Assembly: GCA_012031975.1 (NCBI GenBank)
Contig: JAAUSA010000032.1
Location: 1 to 32,726, forward strand
DNA length: 32,726 nucleotides
Reading direction: 5' to 3'
Origin: Alkalinema sp. RU_4_3
GTDB lineage: Bacteria > Cyanobacteriota > Cyanobacteriia > Leptolyngbyales > Leptolyngbyaceae
In this document: piece by piece, positions 23,489 to 32,223 of the stretch
Position numbering within the stretch: position 1 is the stretch's first letter
Layout: each line of letters opens with the position of its first letter
The notes under the pieces: generated by a model
Database searches by the model: none
Told to the model about the DNA's origin: nothing
What the model saw: the letters and a program-made list of their open reading frames with translations, nothing else
Made by a program: the position numbers and the translations under genes

Positions 23489-23524
23489 AAAAGGGCGGCA
23501 TCTGGATCCAGGTGCCGCCCTTTT
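23489..23524. terminator. Strong bidirectional terminator between psbN and the fasciclin gene
   Basis: AAAAGGGCGGCA (23489-23500) pairs perfectly with TGCCGCCCTTTT (23513-23524), a 12-bp stem with a 12-nt loop. It can be extended by outer pairing of TACCCA with TGGGTA. A and T runs on both sides make it usable in both directions for the convergent genes. Confidence 0.85.
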
Positions 23525-23549
23525 GGGTATCTACTTTGTTGAACGAGCC

Positions 23550-24325
23550 CTAGCGATTGCTGCCGGGGATGCTTTGGGGTTTCTTGGGAATCACCTTCTT
23601 CACAGGTTTTGTCGCCGTAGGCTCGGTTGTATTCGGGGTAAGTTTTGCCGCCTCAGGGGGGAGCAAAACCTTGTCGATCGCATGGATCAACCCGTTGCTG
23701 GCGGGCACATCGGCGATCAGCACCTTGGAGCCGTTGATCATCACACTGTCGGGTTTGGTGACGACCATGAGGGATTGGCCCTCCACGGTTTTAATCTGGG
23801 TGGCCTTGCCCAGTTGGGCTGCGCTGGCCGATTCAGGCAGGACGTGGTAGGTCAGGAGCTTGACCAGTTGGGCCTTGTTCTCGGGGCGCAGAAGTTTCTC
23901 CAGGGTGCCCTTGGGGAGGGCCTCAAAGGCCGCATCCGTGGGGGCGAAGACCGTGAAGGGGCCTTTGCCGGAGAGGGTTTCGACGAGCCCTGCGGCCTTG
24001 ACTGCCTTCACGAGTGTTTTGAAGGAACTGTTGCCAGCGGCGACCTCAACGATGTTTTGCTTGGGTGCTTCGGCCTGTTTGTCATCGGGTTTGGGCATGT
24101 CGCCCTTGGGCATGTCGGTGGGCATCTCAGGGGTGGCACCTGGGAGGGGAGCCGTGCTGCCTGGGATGGTCGGTAGGGTTTCGGTACCTCAGGGACCGAA
24201 GGTGTGGTCCCCGGTGCAACGGGGGTTTTTGGCAGCGCAAAGGCGGCTTGACTTGATGCTACGAGACCCACCCCTGCAAGAGCTAGGACGTTCAGCAGCT
24301 TTGAGCGAGATAGAGAGCTCATCAT
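23550..24325 (-). CDS. Exported fasciclin-domain protein, frameshifted
   Basis: The N-terminal frame (from 24325) encodes a signal peptide (SKLLNVLALAGVGLVASSQAAFA) and a Pro/Thr-rich linker. The second frame (from about 24190 to 23550) carries on the Pro-rich linker (MPTDMPKGDMPKPDDKQ), then one FAS1 domain. FAS1 motifs are VEVAAGNSSFKTLVKAVKAAGLVETL, GPFTVFAPTDAAFEALP, LLTYHVLPE and NGLIHAIDKVLLP. A Lys/Pro-rich tail follows. The two frames join if one base is added near 24188. FAS1 proteins are cell-surface or periplasmic adhesion-type proteins with unknown cyanobacterial roles. It converges with psbN. Confidence 0.85.
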
Positions 24326-24629
24326 GCTTTAATTCCTCCAAAAGATTTTTTCATGTCGATCGCAAGACGAATGTTGCGAACCGTCACATCCTACCGAAGA
24401 AAGTCCGGCTTTTCAAATCTTAAATTGGGCTCAAAAGACTGCACAGAGCTACTTTTGATGTTCGTTCAACTCTTTCTAGACGTGTCATTCATCCTTAAGT
24501 TCCCGCAATCGTTAATAAATACAGAAACATCTGTCTGAGGGGATAGTTTTTGATTTGATTAATAGGAGGTTTGCCCGCTGGGGGGTTGAATATTCTAATG
24601 AATGGGCCGATCCGTGAATCTCAAAAATC
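24326..24629. other. Intergenic region upstream of the fasciclin gene
   Basis: AT-rich DNA with no credible gene. It should hold the minus-strand promoter and leader of the fasciclin gene (a purine-rich GGAGGAATTAAAGC-like stretch on the minus strand precedes the start). Its right end holds the terminator of the ComB-like gene. Confidence 0.4.
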
Positions 24630-24655
24630 GGGTGCCGGGGCTAACCCCAACACCC
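24630..24655 (-). terminator. Intrinsic terminator of the comB-like gene
   Basis: GGGTG-CC-GGGG (24630-24640) pairs with CCCC-AA-CACCC (24645-24655) around CTAA, with a 2x2 internal mismatch. On the minus strand it is followed by GATTTTT. It lies about 25 bp past the stop. Confidence 0.8.
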
Positions 24656-24679
24656 ATAGAAAATCCTTCGGCGCGATCG

Positions 24680-25420
24680 TTATCCTTCGTGCTTCACCAA
24701 CACACCAATTTCCCGCTGAATCGGCAAGGTATCCACCGTGTCGAGGGCCGCACAGTAGGCAATATCTTCAATGATGTTGAGACGCACCAGACGCTGGCCG
24801 TGGCTGGCGTGATGCATCAGGCCGACCAAGTTGTCCTTCCAGCCGTTGTAGAGGGCCACGGCCCCCACCAGCTCATCATTGCCCGCCAAATCAGCGAGCG
24901 AAACCCCCGTGCGATCGATGATTTCCTGGGCAATCGCCCCCGCGCAGACCGTATCTTCGAGGGCGTAGGCGCCTTCCCAGCCCGCACCGACGATCCAGAT
25001 GGTTTCGGGCTTTTGGGCCAGAAGATAGTCCACGACGGTTTTGCGATTGACCAGGGCGGCGGCGAGTACGGTGGGGGAGGCTTGGATTTTTTGGAGGGCG
25101 CGGGTGCCGTTGGTGGTGCTGATGAACAGGCGTTTGTCCCGCATCAGTTCGGCGGTGCAATCTAGGGGCGAATTCCCAAAATCAAAGCCTTCTACTTTGC
25201 TGCCACCCCGTTCCCCGGCCCGGAGGCGTTTGGCCTCGGGCCATAGTTCGCTTTCTCGATTCAACAGATTCAGATCGCTAAACACCTGCACAGCTTCCGC
25301 CCCGACCGACAGCGCCGTCGCAATGGTGGTCGTGGCTCGGAGGACATCGATGGCGATCGCGCAGGCAGCCGTATTCTGGTCTGGAGTCTCTTCGGGTGTG
25401 TGATAGACGGATATTTTCAT
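24680..25420 (-). CDS. 2-phosphosulfolactate phosphatase family protein (ComB-like)
   Basis: The 246-residue product matches the ComB family: [25 protein letters not shown], the [17 protein letters not shown] motif, [13 protein letters not shown] and [20 protein letters not shown]. Archaeal ComB hydrolyses 2-phosphosulfolactate in coenzyme M synthesis. Cyanobacteria do not make coenzyme M, so the actual substrate of this group is unknown. The ATG at 25420 is used because similarity begins there ([11 protein letters not shown]). The frame is open to 25600, but those residues do not resemble the family. Confidence 0.88.
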   Translation of the reverse strand: MKISVYHTPEETPDQNTAACAIAIDVLRATTTIATALSVGAEAVQVFSDLNLLNRESELWPEAKRLRAGERGGSKVEGFDFGNSPLDCTAELMRDKRLFISTTNGTRALQKIQASPTVLAAALVNRKTVVDYLLAQKPETIWIVGAGWEGAYALEDTVCAGAIAQEIIDRTGVSLADLAGNDELVGAVALYNGWKDNLVGLMHHASHGQRLVRLNIIEDIAYCAALDTVDTLPIQREIGVLVKHEG

Positions 25421-25619
25421 GGCGGGGAAAGGTTGGACAAACGGCGACGCGCACCGGATGAAAGGTCTGCAATAATCGCTAGAACGCGACAAAACCTGAA
25501 CGGGCTTGGATCCGCGCTTCAGCTTCAGCAAGTAACAAGCATAGGTCAAGACGGGCGCTTCTGTGACCCTAGGATTCCCATGGTTTGGCGTAGAAAACAC
25601 CCTATGGACTGGCCTGAGA

Positions 25620-26188
25620 TTAGCCTAAAATCCTCAGGCTGTGGTCACTACAGATCCAGGCAAGCGATCGATCCCAGGGATCGGTGGGTAGGCGATCGAT
25701 CACAAATTCCTCAAAAACGATCCCCACGGTCACAATATTCTGCCAGGTTGGATCAGCCAGCAGGCGATCGTAGTAGCCCCCCCGTAGCCCAGGCGAAACC
25801 CCTGGCGATCGGCCCCAACGCAGGGGATGAGCATGAGGGTGGGGCGATCGATGGTGGGATTGCCTAACGGCGGTTCAGGGATGTTAAAGGCGCCCTGGAT
25901 GAGGGGCTGCCCGAGCTGCCATGCATGCCAGTGCAAAGCTTCACCTTCGATGCGCGGAAACCCCCAGCGCACCTGGGGCATCAGCGCCATCAACGGCATC
26001 AAATCGGGCTCCTGCCGAATACTGAAGTAGCTCAAAACCACGGCATTCGGCGCTCTAAACCCCGGATGCTGCTGCAATTGCTGGCAGAGGGCCTGGCTTT
26101 TGGCGGCCTGGGCGGCGGGCGAGAGCGATCGCCGCGCTGTCAGCCAAGCCTTGCGCAGCTCGGCTTTGGACCGATTAAACGTCGCCAT
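25620..26188 (-). CDS. 5-formyltetrahydrofolate cyclo-ligase, frameshifted
   Basis: This enzyme makes 5,10-methenyl-THF from 5-formyl-THF with ATP. The N-terminal part has [17 protein letters not shown] and [14 protein letters not shown]. The folate/ATP loop [13 protein letters not shown] is followed by a frame change at seven C (25777-25783, G on the coding strand). Eight G would give [14 protein letters not shown] and then [21 protein letters not shown], the normal C-terminus ending at 25620. The uncorrected frame stops at 25730. It overlaps the end of secA by 14 bp on the same strand, so it is probably translated from the secA message. Confidence 0.88.
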
Positions 26189-28970
26189 CCTGCATCATGG
26201 GCTGGGGCTGGGGCTCGAACTGGAACAGGGAGTAAATCACGTCCCGACGCAGGTTGATCATCATCTCCAAGAACATCTCGAAGCCCTCGGTCTTGTATTC
26301 GATCAGCGGATCCTTCTGGCCGTAGCCGCGTAGGCCCACGGATTCCCGCAGGGCGTCCATGGACTGCAGGTGTTCCCGCCAGAGGGTGTCGATGCGGTTG
26401 AGAATGAAGAAGCGTTCGGCCTGGCGCATGAGGCCTGAGCTGACCTGCTCGATCTCGGCTTCTTTGAGGTCGTAGGCGATCCGTAGCTGCTCATGGAGGA
26501 AGGTCTTAATTTCACCCATGGACATATCGCTGAGTTCCTCGGGGGTGAGGTCATTGAGGAGGTAGACAAACTCCTGCACTTTGCCCACCAGCTTTGGTAA
26601 ATCCCATTCTTCAACAGGCAGTTCAGGGTCAATGTAGGCATTCACAATGTCGTCCATGGTGCGTTCGCCGTACTCGATCACCTGTTCCTTGAGGTCCTGG
26701 CCCTGGAGCACGCGCGATCGCTCCGCATAGATGGCCCGGCGCTGCTTGTTCATCACTTCGTCGTACTCGAAGACCTGTTTGCGGATGTCGTAGTAGTAGA
26801 CCTCGACCTTCTTCTGGGCGCCTTCAAGGGACCGGGTCAGCATGGAGGACTCGATCGGCATGTCGTCTTCGACCCGCAGGGCATTCATCATGCCAGCGAC
26901 GCGATCGCCCCCAAAGATTCGGAGAAGATTATCTTCCAAACTCAGGAAGAACTTCGTGGTGCCGGGGTCACCCTGGCGGCCTGCTCGTCCGCGCAACTGG
27001 TTGTCGATGCGGCGGGATTCATGGCGTTCGGTGCCGATCACATGGAGGCCGCCCAGGCCCACCACTTCGTCGTGCTCGGCGCCCGTGACGCTTTCGTAGG
27101 TGCTTTTGATGGCCCGGTAGGCTTCCCGGAGTTTTAGAATCGCTGGGTCTTCGGAGGGGGCTTTCTCGGAGGCGGTGGCGATCTTGTCCTCGGCTTCGAG
27201 TTCTGTCAGGCTGCGCTCGCCGTATTGGGTGACGGCGGTTTCGACGGCGTCTTTGAGGAGATGCTCGATGGTTTCAGGTAGGGCCGTGGGGAAGATTTCG
27301 GGACTAGCTTTCCAGGTTTTCTTGGGTTTAATGCCGCCGAAGCCCTGGGCATCTTCGCCGGGCATCACGGGTTGGATCGCAAAGTTGCCCTCGTCTTCGG
27401 GCGCCACCAGTTTCGGCATCAGGTATTCGCGAATTTTCAGACGGGCCATGTAGTCTGAGTTACCGCCGAGGATGATGTCGGTCCCGCGTCCGGCCATGTT
27501 GGTGGAGATGGTGACGGAGCCCTTACGGCCCGCCTGGGCGATGATTTCGGATTCGCGTTCGACGTATTCGGGTTTGGCATTCAGCAGGTTGTGGGGGACC
27601 TTGAGTTCGGCGAGTAGGCGAGAGAGCACCTCAGACTTCTCCACACTGGTGGTCCCGACCAGGACCGGGCGACCGAGTTCATGCATCTCGGCGCATTCTT
27701 CGGCAACGGCGTTCCATTTGCCGGGTTCGTTTTTGTAGACGGAGTCGGCCATGTCACTGCGGCGGTTGATCCGGTTGGTGGGAATGGTGGTGACTTCCAG
27801 GTTGTAGATTTTTTCGAGTTCGGCTTCTTCGGTTTTGGCCGTGCCTGTCATGCCGCCGAGTTTGGGGTAGAGGAGGAAGAAGTTCTGGTAGGTGATGGTG
27901 GCGAGGGTTTGGGTCTCGTTTTGGATTTCGACGCGTTCCTTGGCTTCGATCGCCTGGTGCAATCCATCGCTCCAGCGCCGACCGGGCATGACGCGGCCTG
28001 TGAATTCATCAACGATGATCACTTCGTCGTTGCGGACGATGTAGTTGACGTCTTTGATGAACAATTCCTTGGCTTTGATCGAGTTAAAAATGTAGTGAGC
28101 CCAGGGATCCTGGGGGTCGAAGAGGTCGGTGACGCCCAGCATCCGCTCGGCTTCAATAAAGCCCTCGTCGTTGAGCAGGATGTTGCGCTGTTTTTCATCG
28201 ACTTCGTAGTGGTCGTCGCGCCTTAGGGCACGGGCCACTTCGTCGGCGCCGAGGTATTTCTCGGTGGGGCGCTCGACTTGGCCGGAGATGATCAGGGGAG
28301 TGCGGGCTTCGTCAATTAGAACGGAATCGACTTCGTCAATGATGCAGAAATTGAAGGGACGCTGGACGACTTCATCGCTGGAGGTGGCCATGTTGTCGCG
28401 CAGGTAGTCGAAGCCCAGTTCGCTGTTGGTGGCGTAGGTGATGTCGCAGGCGTAGTTGCGGCGGCGCTCTTCGGGGGACATGTTCTGCTGGATCAGGCCC
28501 ACGGATAGGCCCAGGAAGCGGTGGACCTGGCCCATGATTTCGGCATCCCGGCGGGCTAGGTAATCGTTGACGGTGACGATATGGACGCCGCGTCCCTTGA
28601 GGGCATTCAAGTAGGCGGGCAGGGTGGAGACGAGGGTTTTGCCTTCTCCGGTTTTCATTTCGGCGATCTGGCCGTTGTGGAGCACCATGGCGCCGAGCAT
28701 TTGGACGTCGAAGTGGCGCAGGCCGAGTACCCGTTTGCCAGCTTCGCGAACGACGGCGAAGGCTTCGGGCAGGATGTCGTCAAGTATTTGGCGTTCTTCG
28801 TTGAGATTCTTCGCTTCATTGAGGCGGGCGCGGAACTCCTCGGTTTTGGCCACCAATGCTTCGTCGGAGAGGGGACTGATGTCCTCTTCAAGCAGGGCGA
28901 TCTCCTTGAGGGTGGGCTGATATTTCTTCAGTTTGCGTGCGTTGGGGTCACCCAGGAGTGCTTTTAGCAT
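26175..28970 (-). CDS. secA: Preprotein translocase ATPase SecA
   Basis: SecA drives post-translational export through SecYEG at the plasma and thylakoid membranes. The 931-residue protein is complete: Walker A in [34 protein letters not shown] (DEAD-type box), the preprotein cross-linking domain, the second helicase motif [16 protein letters not shown], and [30 protein letters not shown]. The helical scaffold and wing domains follow. It ends MMQDGDV without the C-terminal zinc-binding Cys motif of E. coli SecA, as is usual in cyanobacteria. A hairpin lies between it and the upstream cytochrome gene. Confidence 0.98.
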   Translation of the reverse strand: MLKALLGDPNARKLKKYQPTLKEIALLEEDISPLSDEALVAKTEEFRARLNEAKNLNEERQILDDILPEAFAVVREAGKRVLGLRHFDVQMLGAMVLHNGQIAEMKTGEGKTLVSTLPAYLNALKGRGVHIVTVNDYLARRDAEIMGQVHRFLGLSVGLIQQNMSPEERRRNYACDITYATNSELGFDYLRDNMATSSDEVVQRPFNFCIIDEVDSVLIDEARTPLIISGQVERPTEKYLGADEVARALRRDDHYEVDEKQRNILLNDEGFIEAERMLGVTDLFDPQDPWAHYIFNSIKAKELFIKDVNYIVRNDEVIIVDEFTGRVMPGRRWSDGLHQAIEAKERVEIQNETQTLATITYQNFFLLYPKLGGMTGTAKTEEAELEKIYNLEVTTIPTNRINRRSDMADSVYKNEPGKWNAVAEECAEMHELGRPVLVGTTSVEKSEVLSRLLAELKVPHNLLNAKPEYVERESEIIAQAGRKGSVTISTNMAGRGTDIILGGNSDYMARLKIREYLMPKLVAPEDEGNFAIQPVMPGEDAQGFGGIKPKKTWKASPEIFPTALPETIEHLLKDAVETAVTQYGERSLTELEAEDKIATASEKAPSEDPAILKLREAYRAIKSTYESVTGAEHDEVVGLGGLHVIGTERHESRRIDNQLRGRAGRQGDPGTTKFFLSLEDNLLRIFGGDRVAGMMNALRVEDDMPIESSMLTRSLEGAQKKVEVYYYDIRKQVFEYDEVMNKQRRAIYAERSRVLQGQDLKEQVIEYGERTMDDIVNAYIDPELPVEEWDLPKLVGKVQEFVYLLNDLTPEELSDMSMGEIKTFLHEQLRIAYDLKEAEIEQVSSGLMRQAERFFILNRIDTLWREHLQSMDALRESVGLRGYGQKDPLIEYKTEGFEMFLEMMINLRRDVIYSLFQFEPQPQPMMQDGDV

Positions 28971-29085
28971 GGTGGTCTAGAGGAGTCCAAATATTGTTCA
29001 GAGGGCGTGGTGTTAGTGCTTTGCGGGGGGGTTGTCCAAACGTCTCACAAAGCATACCAATGTTAACATTTCGCCCTTCCCCCGC

Positions 29086-29113
29086 ACGGGTTTCCCAAGG
29101 TGGGGAAACCCGT
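29086..29113. terminator. Hairpin between cytochrome gene and secA
   Basis: ACGGGTTTCCC (29086-29096) and GGGAAACCCGT (29103-29113) form a perfect 11-bp stem with a 6-nt loop. It lies 21 bp after the cytochrome stop and about 115 bp before the secA start. There is no T tract, so it may be a weak terminator, a processing site or a secA leader structure. Confidence 0.55.
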
Positions 29114-29134
29114 AAGATGCCGACTAGGTTTGTT

Positions 29135-29638
29135 TCACTGGGGTTGTTCCACCAAACCATTGCGGAAGTCAAAGTCCTGGGCGGCGCTGTGGCATTGGAT
29201 GCAGCTTTCGAGTTTGAGGGGTTTGGGCATTGTTACGCCGGGGTGGAGGGCCTTGAAGTAGCGGGAACTGCTGAGGCGGAAGGGGATGTTTTCGTCTTCT
29301 TTGATGGGGCGGGAGTAGAGCTTGAGGTAGTTCCAGACGAGGCGGCGGTTGGGGTCCTTAAGGGGTTCGATCGCCACCCCATAATGCTGCGGATCCTGGA
29401 TCAGGGCCTGCCAGGTTTGGACGGGCATGACGGCGGGGGGTGGGGCGATGTGGCAGGTGGCGCAGGATTCGATGTAGGTGGTTTGGCCCAGGAGCTGGCT
29501 TTGGGGTACTAGATCTACGGTGGGGATGGTTTTTTGGGGCTCGATCGCCTTGGCTAGACCCATGCCGAGACAGAGGCCGAAGGACAGGAAGAGGGCGATC
29601 GCACGAAATATCCAGCGACGGGTCAACAATTTGGCCAT
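29135..29638 (-). CDS. Diheme cytochrome c, exported
   Basis: The 167-residue precursor begins with a signal peptide (LLTRRWIFRAIALFLSFGLCLGMGLAKA). Two covalent heme sites are present: CATCH in the first half and CIQCH near the C-terminus. Candidate axial Met residues (AVMPVQTW and GVTMPKPLK) lie after each. It is a periplasmic or lumenal electron carrier of the cyanobacterial diheme cytochrome family. Redox partners are unknown. The ATG at 29638 was chosen because the signal peptide starts right there. It is divergent from the GNAT gene (65-bp gap). Confidence 0.87.
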   Translation of the reverse strand: MAKLLTRRWIFRAIALFLSFGLCLGMGLAKAIEPQKTIPTVDLVPQSQLLGQTTYIESCATCHIAPPPAVMPVQTWQALIQDPQHYGVAIEPLKDPNRRLVWNYLKLYSRPIKEDENIPFRLSSSRYFKALHPGVTMPKPLKLESCIQCHSAAQDFDFRNGLVEQPQ

Positions 29639-29703
29639 GGGATCTTTACAATCTATTGAAGACAATCTACGAAGCATCAATTCTAGTCGTTTTTAGGAGA
29701 GCC

Positions 29704-30167
29704 ATGGATTGCAGCAATGTCCAGTTACGGATTGGCCAGAATGAAGTGGATTTGGATCAGCTTCAGGAATTGTTCAACCTGGCGGCCTTCTGGGCGAGCG
29801 ATCGGCGACGAAAGGATTTGCAGGTGGCGATCTGTAATAGTAATCCGGTGATTAGTGCTTGGGATGGCGATCGGATGATTGGGTTCGCGCGTGGGAATTC
29901 GGATGGGGTGTACCGGGCGACAATTTGGGATGTGGTGGTGCATCCGGATTACCAGGGGGCGGGTCTGGGCCGCAAGCTGGTGGAGACGATTTTGGCGGAC
30001 CCGATGGTGGCCCATGTGGAGCGGGTCTACCTGATGACGACGAACCAGCAGCGCTTCTACGAAAAATCGGCTTTCAAACCAACAGCAGTACGACAATGGT
30101 GTTGAATTACCAGGCGATCGAGCAAATGCCTATGGCTGCTGCGATTGAGCGGGGTTTGTCCACCTAG
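29704..30167 (+). CDS. GNAT family N-acetyltransferase, frameshifted at the end
   Basis: The product has the GNAT fold: an N-terminal strand and helix (DLDQLQELFNLAAFW), MIGFARGNSDGVYRATIWDVVVHPDYQGAGLGRKLVE with the acetyl-CoA loop Q-x-x-G-L-G, and VYLMTTNQQRFYEK. The frame breaks in a run of five A (30062-30066). Six A would give FYEKIGFQTNSSTTMVLNYQ, the standard C-terminal signature, ending at 30167 instead of 30105. The start at 29704 has AGGAGA six bases upstream. It resembles the GNAT proteins close to plant serotonin/melatonin-type acetyltransferases in cyanobacteria, but substrate is not certain. It overlaps the stop of the convergent Uma2 gene by 4 bp. Confidence 0.85.
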
Positions 30168-30712
30168 AGCAGTTGGATTATATCGATCGTCACGTCCGGG
30201 AAGGCGAGCATGCTGATGGTGCCGGAGGTCAGGGTTTGGACGGACTGGTAGTCGTCGGTTTGGGGATCGCGGTGGACGATGACTTGGCGATCTTTGAGGT
30301 TGACGATCCAGTATTCCAGGATGCCTGCTTTGGCGTAGATTTTGCGCTTGAGTTTTTTGTCCTTGGCTAGGCTGGCATAGGAATATTCCACTAGGAGATA
30401 AATATTGTCCGGGTAGGGGTGCCGTTTGGAATAGACAATATCTAGTGGTTCAACGACGGCGACATCGGGCTCTGGTTCAGATGCATATTCCGGCAAGGTG
30501 ATGGGCTTGCCGTCGCGCAGTTCAGCTCTTCCCTCTAAGGCTTTTCTGAGGAGATTGGCTGCTGTTGTATTGAAATAGGCATGGTCTGGTCCTTCCGAGG
30601 GTATCTCGACAATCTCTCCGTTTAGTAACTCAACTCGTGCATCATCTAGCACCCCGCTCTCGATCATCTGGTGGTATTGCTCTAGTGTCCATTTGGCAAG
30701 TGTGACGGTCAT
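30164..30712 (-). CDS. Uma2 family (DUF820) putative endonuclease
   Basis: The 182-residue protein matches the Uma2/DUF820 family, which has a PD-(D/E)XK nuclease fold and is greatly expanded in cyanobacteria. Visible motifs are ARVELLNGEIVEIPSEGPDH, EPEPDVAVVEP, IYLLVEYSYASLAKDKKLKRKIYAKAGILEYWIVN and VTIDIIQLL. The catalytic D (PDVAVV) and E-x-(S/K) (LVEYS) are recognisable, with Y-S replacing the more common V-S/I-K. Function is unknown. Such genes are often linked to mobile DNA. ATG 30712 was preferred over 30721. It is divergent from hisB (95-bp gap). Confidence 0.88.
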   Translation of the reverse strand: MTVTLAKWTLEQYHQMIESGVLDDARVELLNGEIVEIPSEGPDHAYFNTTAANLLRKALEGRAELRDGKPITLPEYASEPEPDVAVVEPLDIVYSKRHPYPDNIYLLVEYSYASLAKDKKLKRKIYAKAGILEYWIVNLKDRQVIVHRDPQTDDYQSVQTLTSGTISMLAFPDVTIDIIQLL

Positions 30713-30807
30713 AGGGTTCACCCGTTGGCAACGATGGCTGGCTCTATCTTAGCAATCGGTTCCGCCAGCAGTGATAATGGAGTCTCTTTTGATTCTTCGC
30801 AGTAGCT

Positions 30808-31440
30808 ATGCAAACCACTGACCGCCCCTCTATTCCCGATACCTTCCCCCAGGGCCGCCGCGCCACGGTCCACCGCAAAACTGGCGAAACCGATGTGACG
30901 GTGACAATCGGTCTCGATGGCACGGGCAAGTGCAATGTGGCGACGGGGATTCCCTTTCTCGATCACATGCTCCACCAAATCGCTTCCCATGGTCTGTTCG
31001 ATCTGGATATTCAGGCAACCGGGGACATCCATATTGACGATCACCATACCAATGAGGATGTGGGGATTACGCTGGGGATGGCCTTGGCTAAGGCGATGGG
31101 CGATCGCAAGGGGATTGTCCGCTTCGGCCATTTCTTGGCACCCCTGGATGAAGCCTTGGTGCAGGTCTGCCTAGATTTTTCGGGGCGGCCCCATCTGGCC
31201 TACGGGTTGGAGATTCCCACACAGCGGGTGGGCACCTATGATACGCAGTTGGTGCGCGAGTTTTTTGTGGCGATCGTCAACCATGCCCAACTAACGCTGC
31301 ATATTCGACAGCTTGATGGGATTAACTCCCACCATATTATTGAGGCGACTTTTAAGGCCTTCGCGCGATCGATGCGGATGGCGACGGAGGTCGATCCAAG
31401 ACGCGCCCATGAGATTCCGAGTTCGAAGGGGGTGCTGTAG
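30808..31440 (+). CDS. hisB: Imidazoleglycerol-phosphate dehydratase
   Basis: HisB carries out the dehydration of imidazole glycerol phosphate in histidine synthesis. The 210-residue single-domain protein has both metal-binding signatures: [18 protein letters not shown] and [18 protein letters not shown], plus [15 protein letters not shown]. No phosphatase fusion is present, as expected outside enterobacteria. The stop directly abuts the stop of the convergent gene (31440/31441), with no space for a terminator. Confidence 0.97.
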   Translation: MQTTDRPSIPDTFPQGRRATVHRKTGETDVTVTIGLDGTGKCNVATGIPFLDHMLHQIASHGLFDLDIQATGDIHIDDHHTNEDVGITLGMALAKAMGDRKGIVRFGHFLAPLDEALVQVCLDFSGRPHLAYGLEIPTQRVGTYDTQLVREFFVAIVNHAQLTLHIRQLDGINSHHIIEATFKAFARSMRMATEVDPRRAHEIPSSKGVL

Positions 31441-31905
31441 TTAGAGGGCGTCTTTGAGGGCTTGGATGCGATCGCGTTCGATCTCTAGTTCTCGGCGCTC
31501 GCGCTTGAGGCTTTCTTCGAGTTCTTGGATCTGCTCGCGGCGGGCTTCCATTTCTAGGGCGCGGCGATCGAGTTCCTGGCTCTGGAGGGTGAGGGACTGG
31601 CGCCATTGCTCGGCGCGTTCGGTCTCTTTCTCTAGGAACGCCGGGGTAATCCCGTTGCCCAGATAGCGCTGCACCAGGTCAACCACCCAGGGCTGGGCAT
31701 CTTTGACGGTGACCACTTGATGATCGTCGGAAATATCGGCCAGGACTAACTGGGAGGGCCTGAAGTGGCCGCTCTGATCGGGGGGTAGCAGAACCTCGCC
31801 CGTCAGGACGGTCCAGGCATCCTCACTGCCTTGGGCGGCCAAGAGGAGCAGTTCCGGCTGGTCGGAGAGGTTGCGGTGTTGAATTTGCGCCAGGTGCAAC
31901 ATCAT
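31441..31905 (-). CDS. Conserved hypothetical protein with C-terminal coiled coil
   Basis: The 154-residue protein has an N-terminal globular part (LLLLAAQGSEDAWTVLTGEVLLPP, then LVLADISDDHQVVTVKDAQPWVVDLVQRYLG). A long charged coiled coil follows from about residue 95 to the end (EKETERAEQWRQ, then LEESLKRERRELEIERDRI). It has no membrane segment. No named family was recognised, although the layout is common among cyanobacterial hypotheticals. It has a long upstream region with a direct repeat and a possible operator. Confidence 0.7.
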   Translation of the reverse strand: MMLHLAQIQHRNLSDQPELLLLAAQGSEDAWTVLTGEVLLPPDQSGHFRPSQLVLADISDDHQVVTVKDAQPWVVDLVQRYLGNGITPAFLEKETERAEQWRQSLTLQSQELDRRALEMEARREQIQELEESLKRERRELEIERDRIQALKDAL

Positions 31906-32223
31906 TGTTGTCGAGTTCTCGCGAAGGGATTCAAAGGGAGTGACTGAGGGGGGTAGATTCAGGGGGTGGATTCAAAGGACGTGATTGAGATGTGTGATAG
32001 GTGTGAACCATATCACTGACATCCTACACCAGGCTTCAATAAGAAACAGTGTAGGTTTACTGACTAAATGACGTTGTCTCTGTAAAGCTCGAAAAACCTA
32101 TCCGTAGGAATACGTACTAGGGTAGAGATTCCCTCAAATTTAGCGGAAAATCTTTACCCTGGATCGGCCTTAATTCTCTTTCCAAACAAAAACAGCTATT
32201 CCATCACAAGTTCTAGGCTTGTT
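31906..32223. other. Intergenic region with direct repeats and inverted repeats
   Basis: The 318-bp gap lies between valS (ending at 32224) and the coiled-coil gene, both on the minus strand. It contains a 22-bp direct repeat (31927-31948 and 31968-31989, 19 of 22 identical, core GGATTCAAAGG). It also contains GTGATA-N11-TATCAC at 31994-32016, a possible operator, and a 12-bp stem AGGGTAGAGATT/AATCTTTACCCT (32119-32130/32149-32160, one wobble pair). No gene was seen. Confidence 0.5.

Noticed and set aside
25421-25619. Gene between the ComB-like gene and the cyclo-ligase
   Set aside because: The open frames there are upstream extensions or antisense of the flanking genes and match nothing recognisable.
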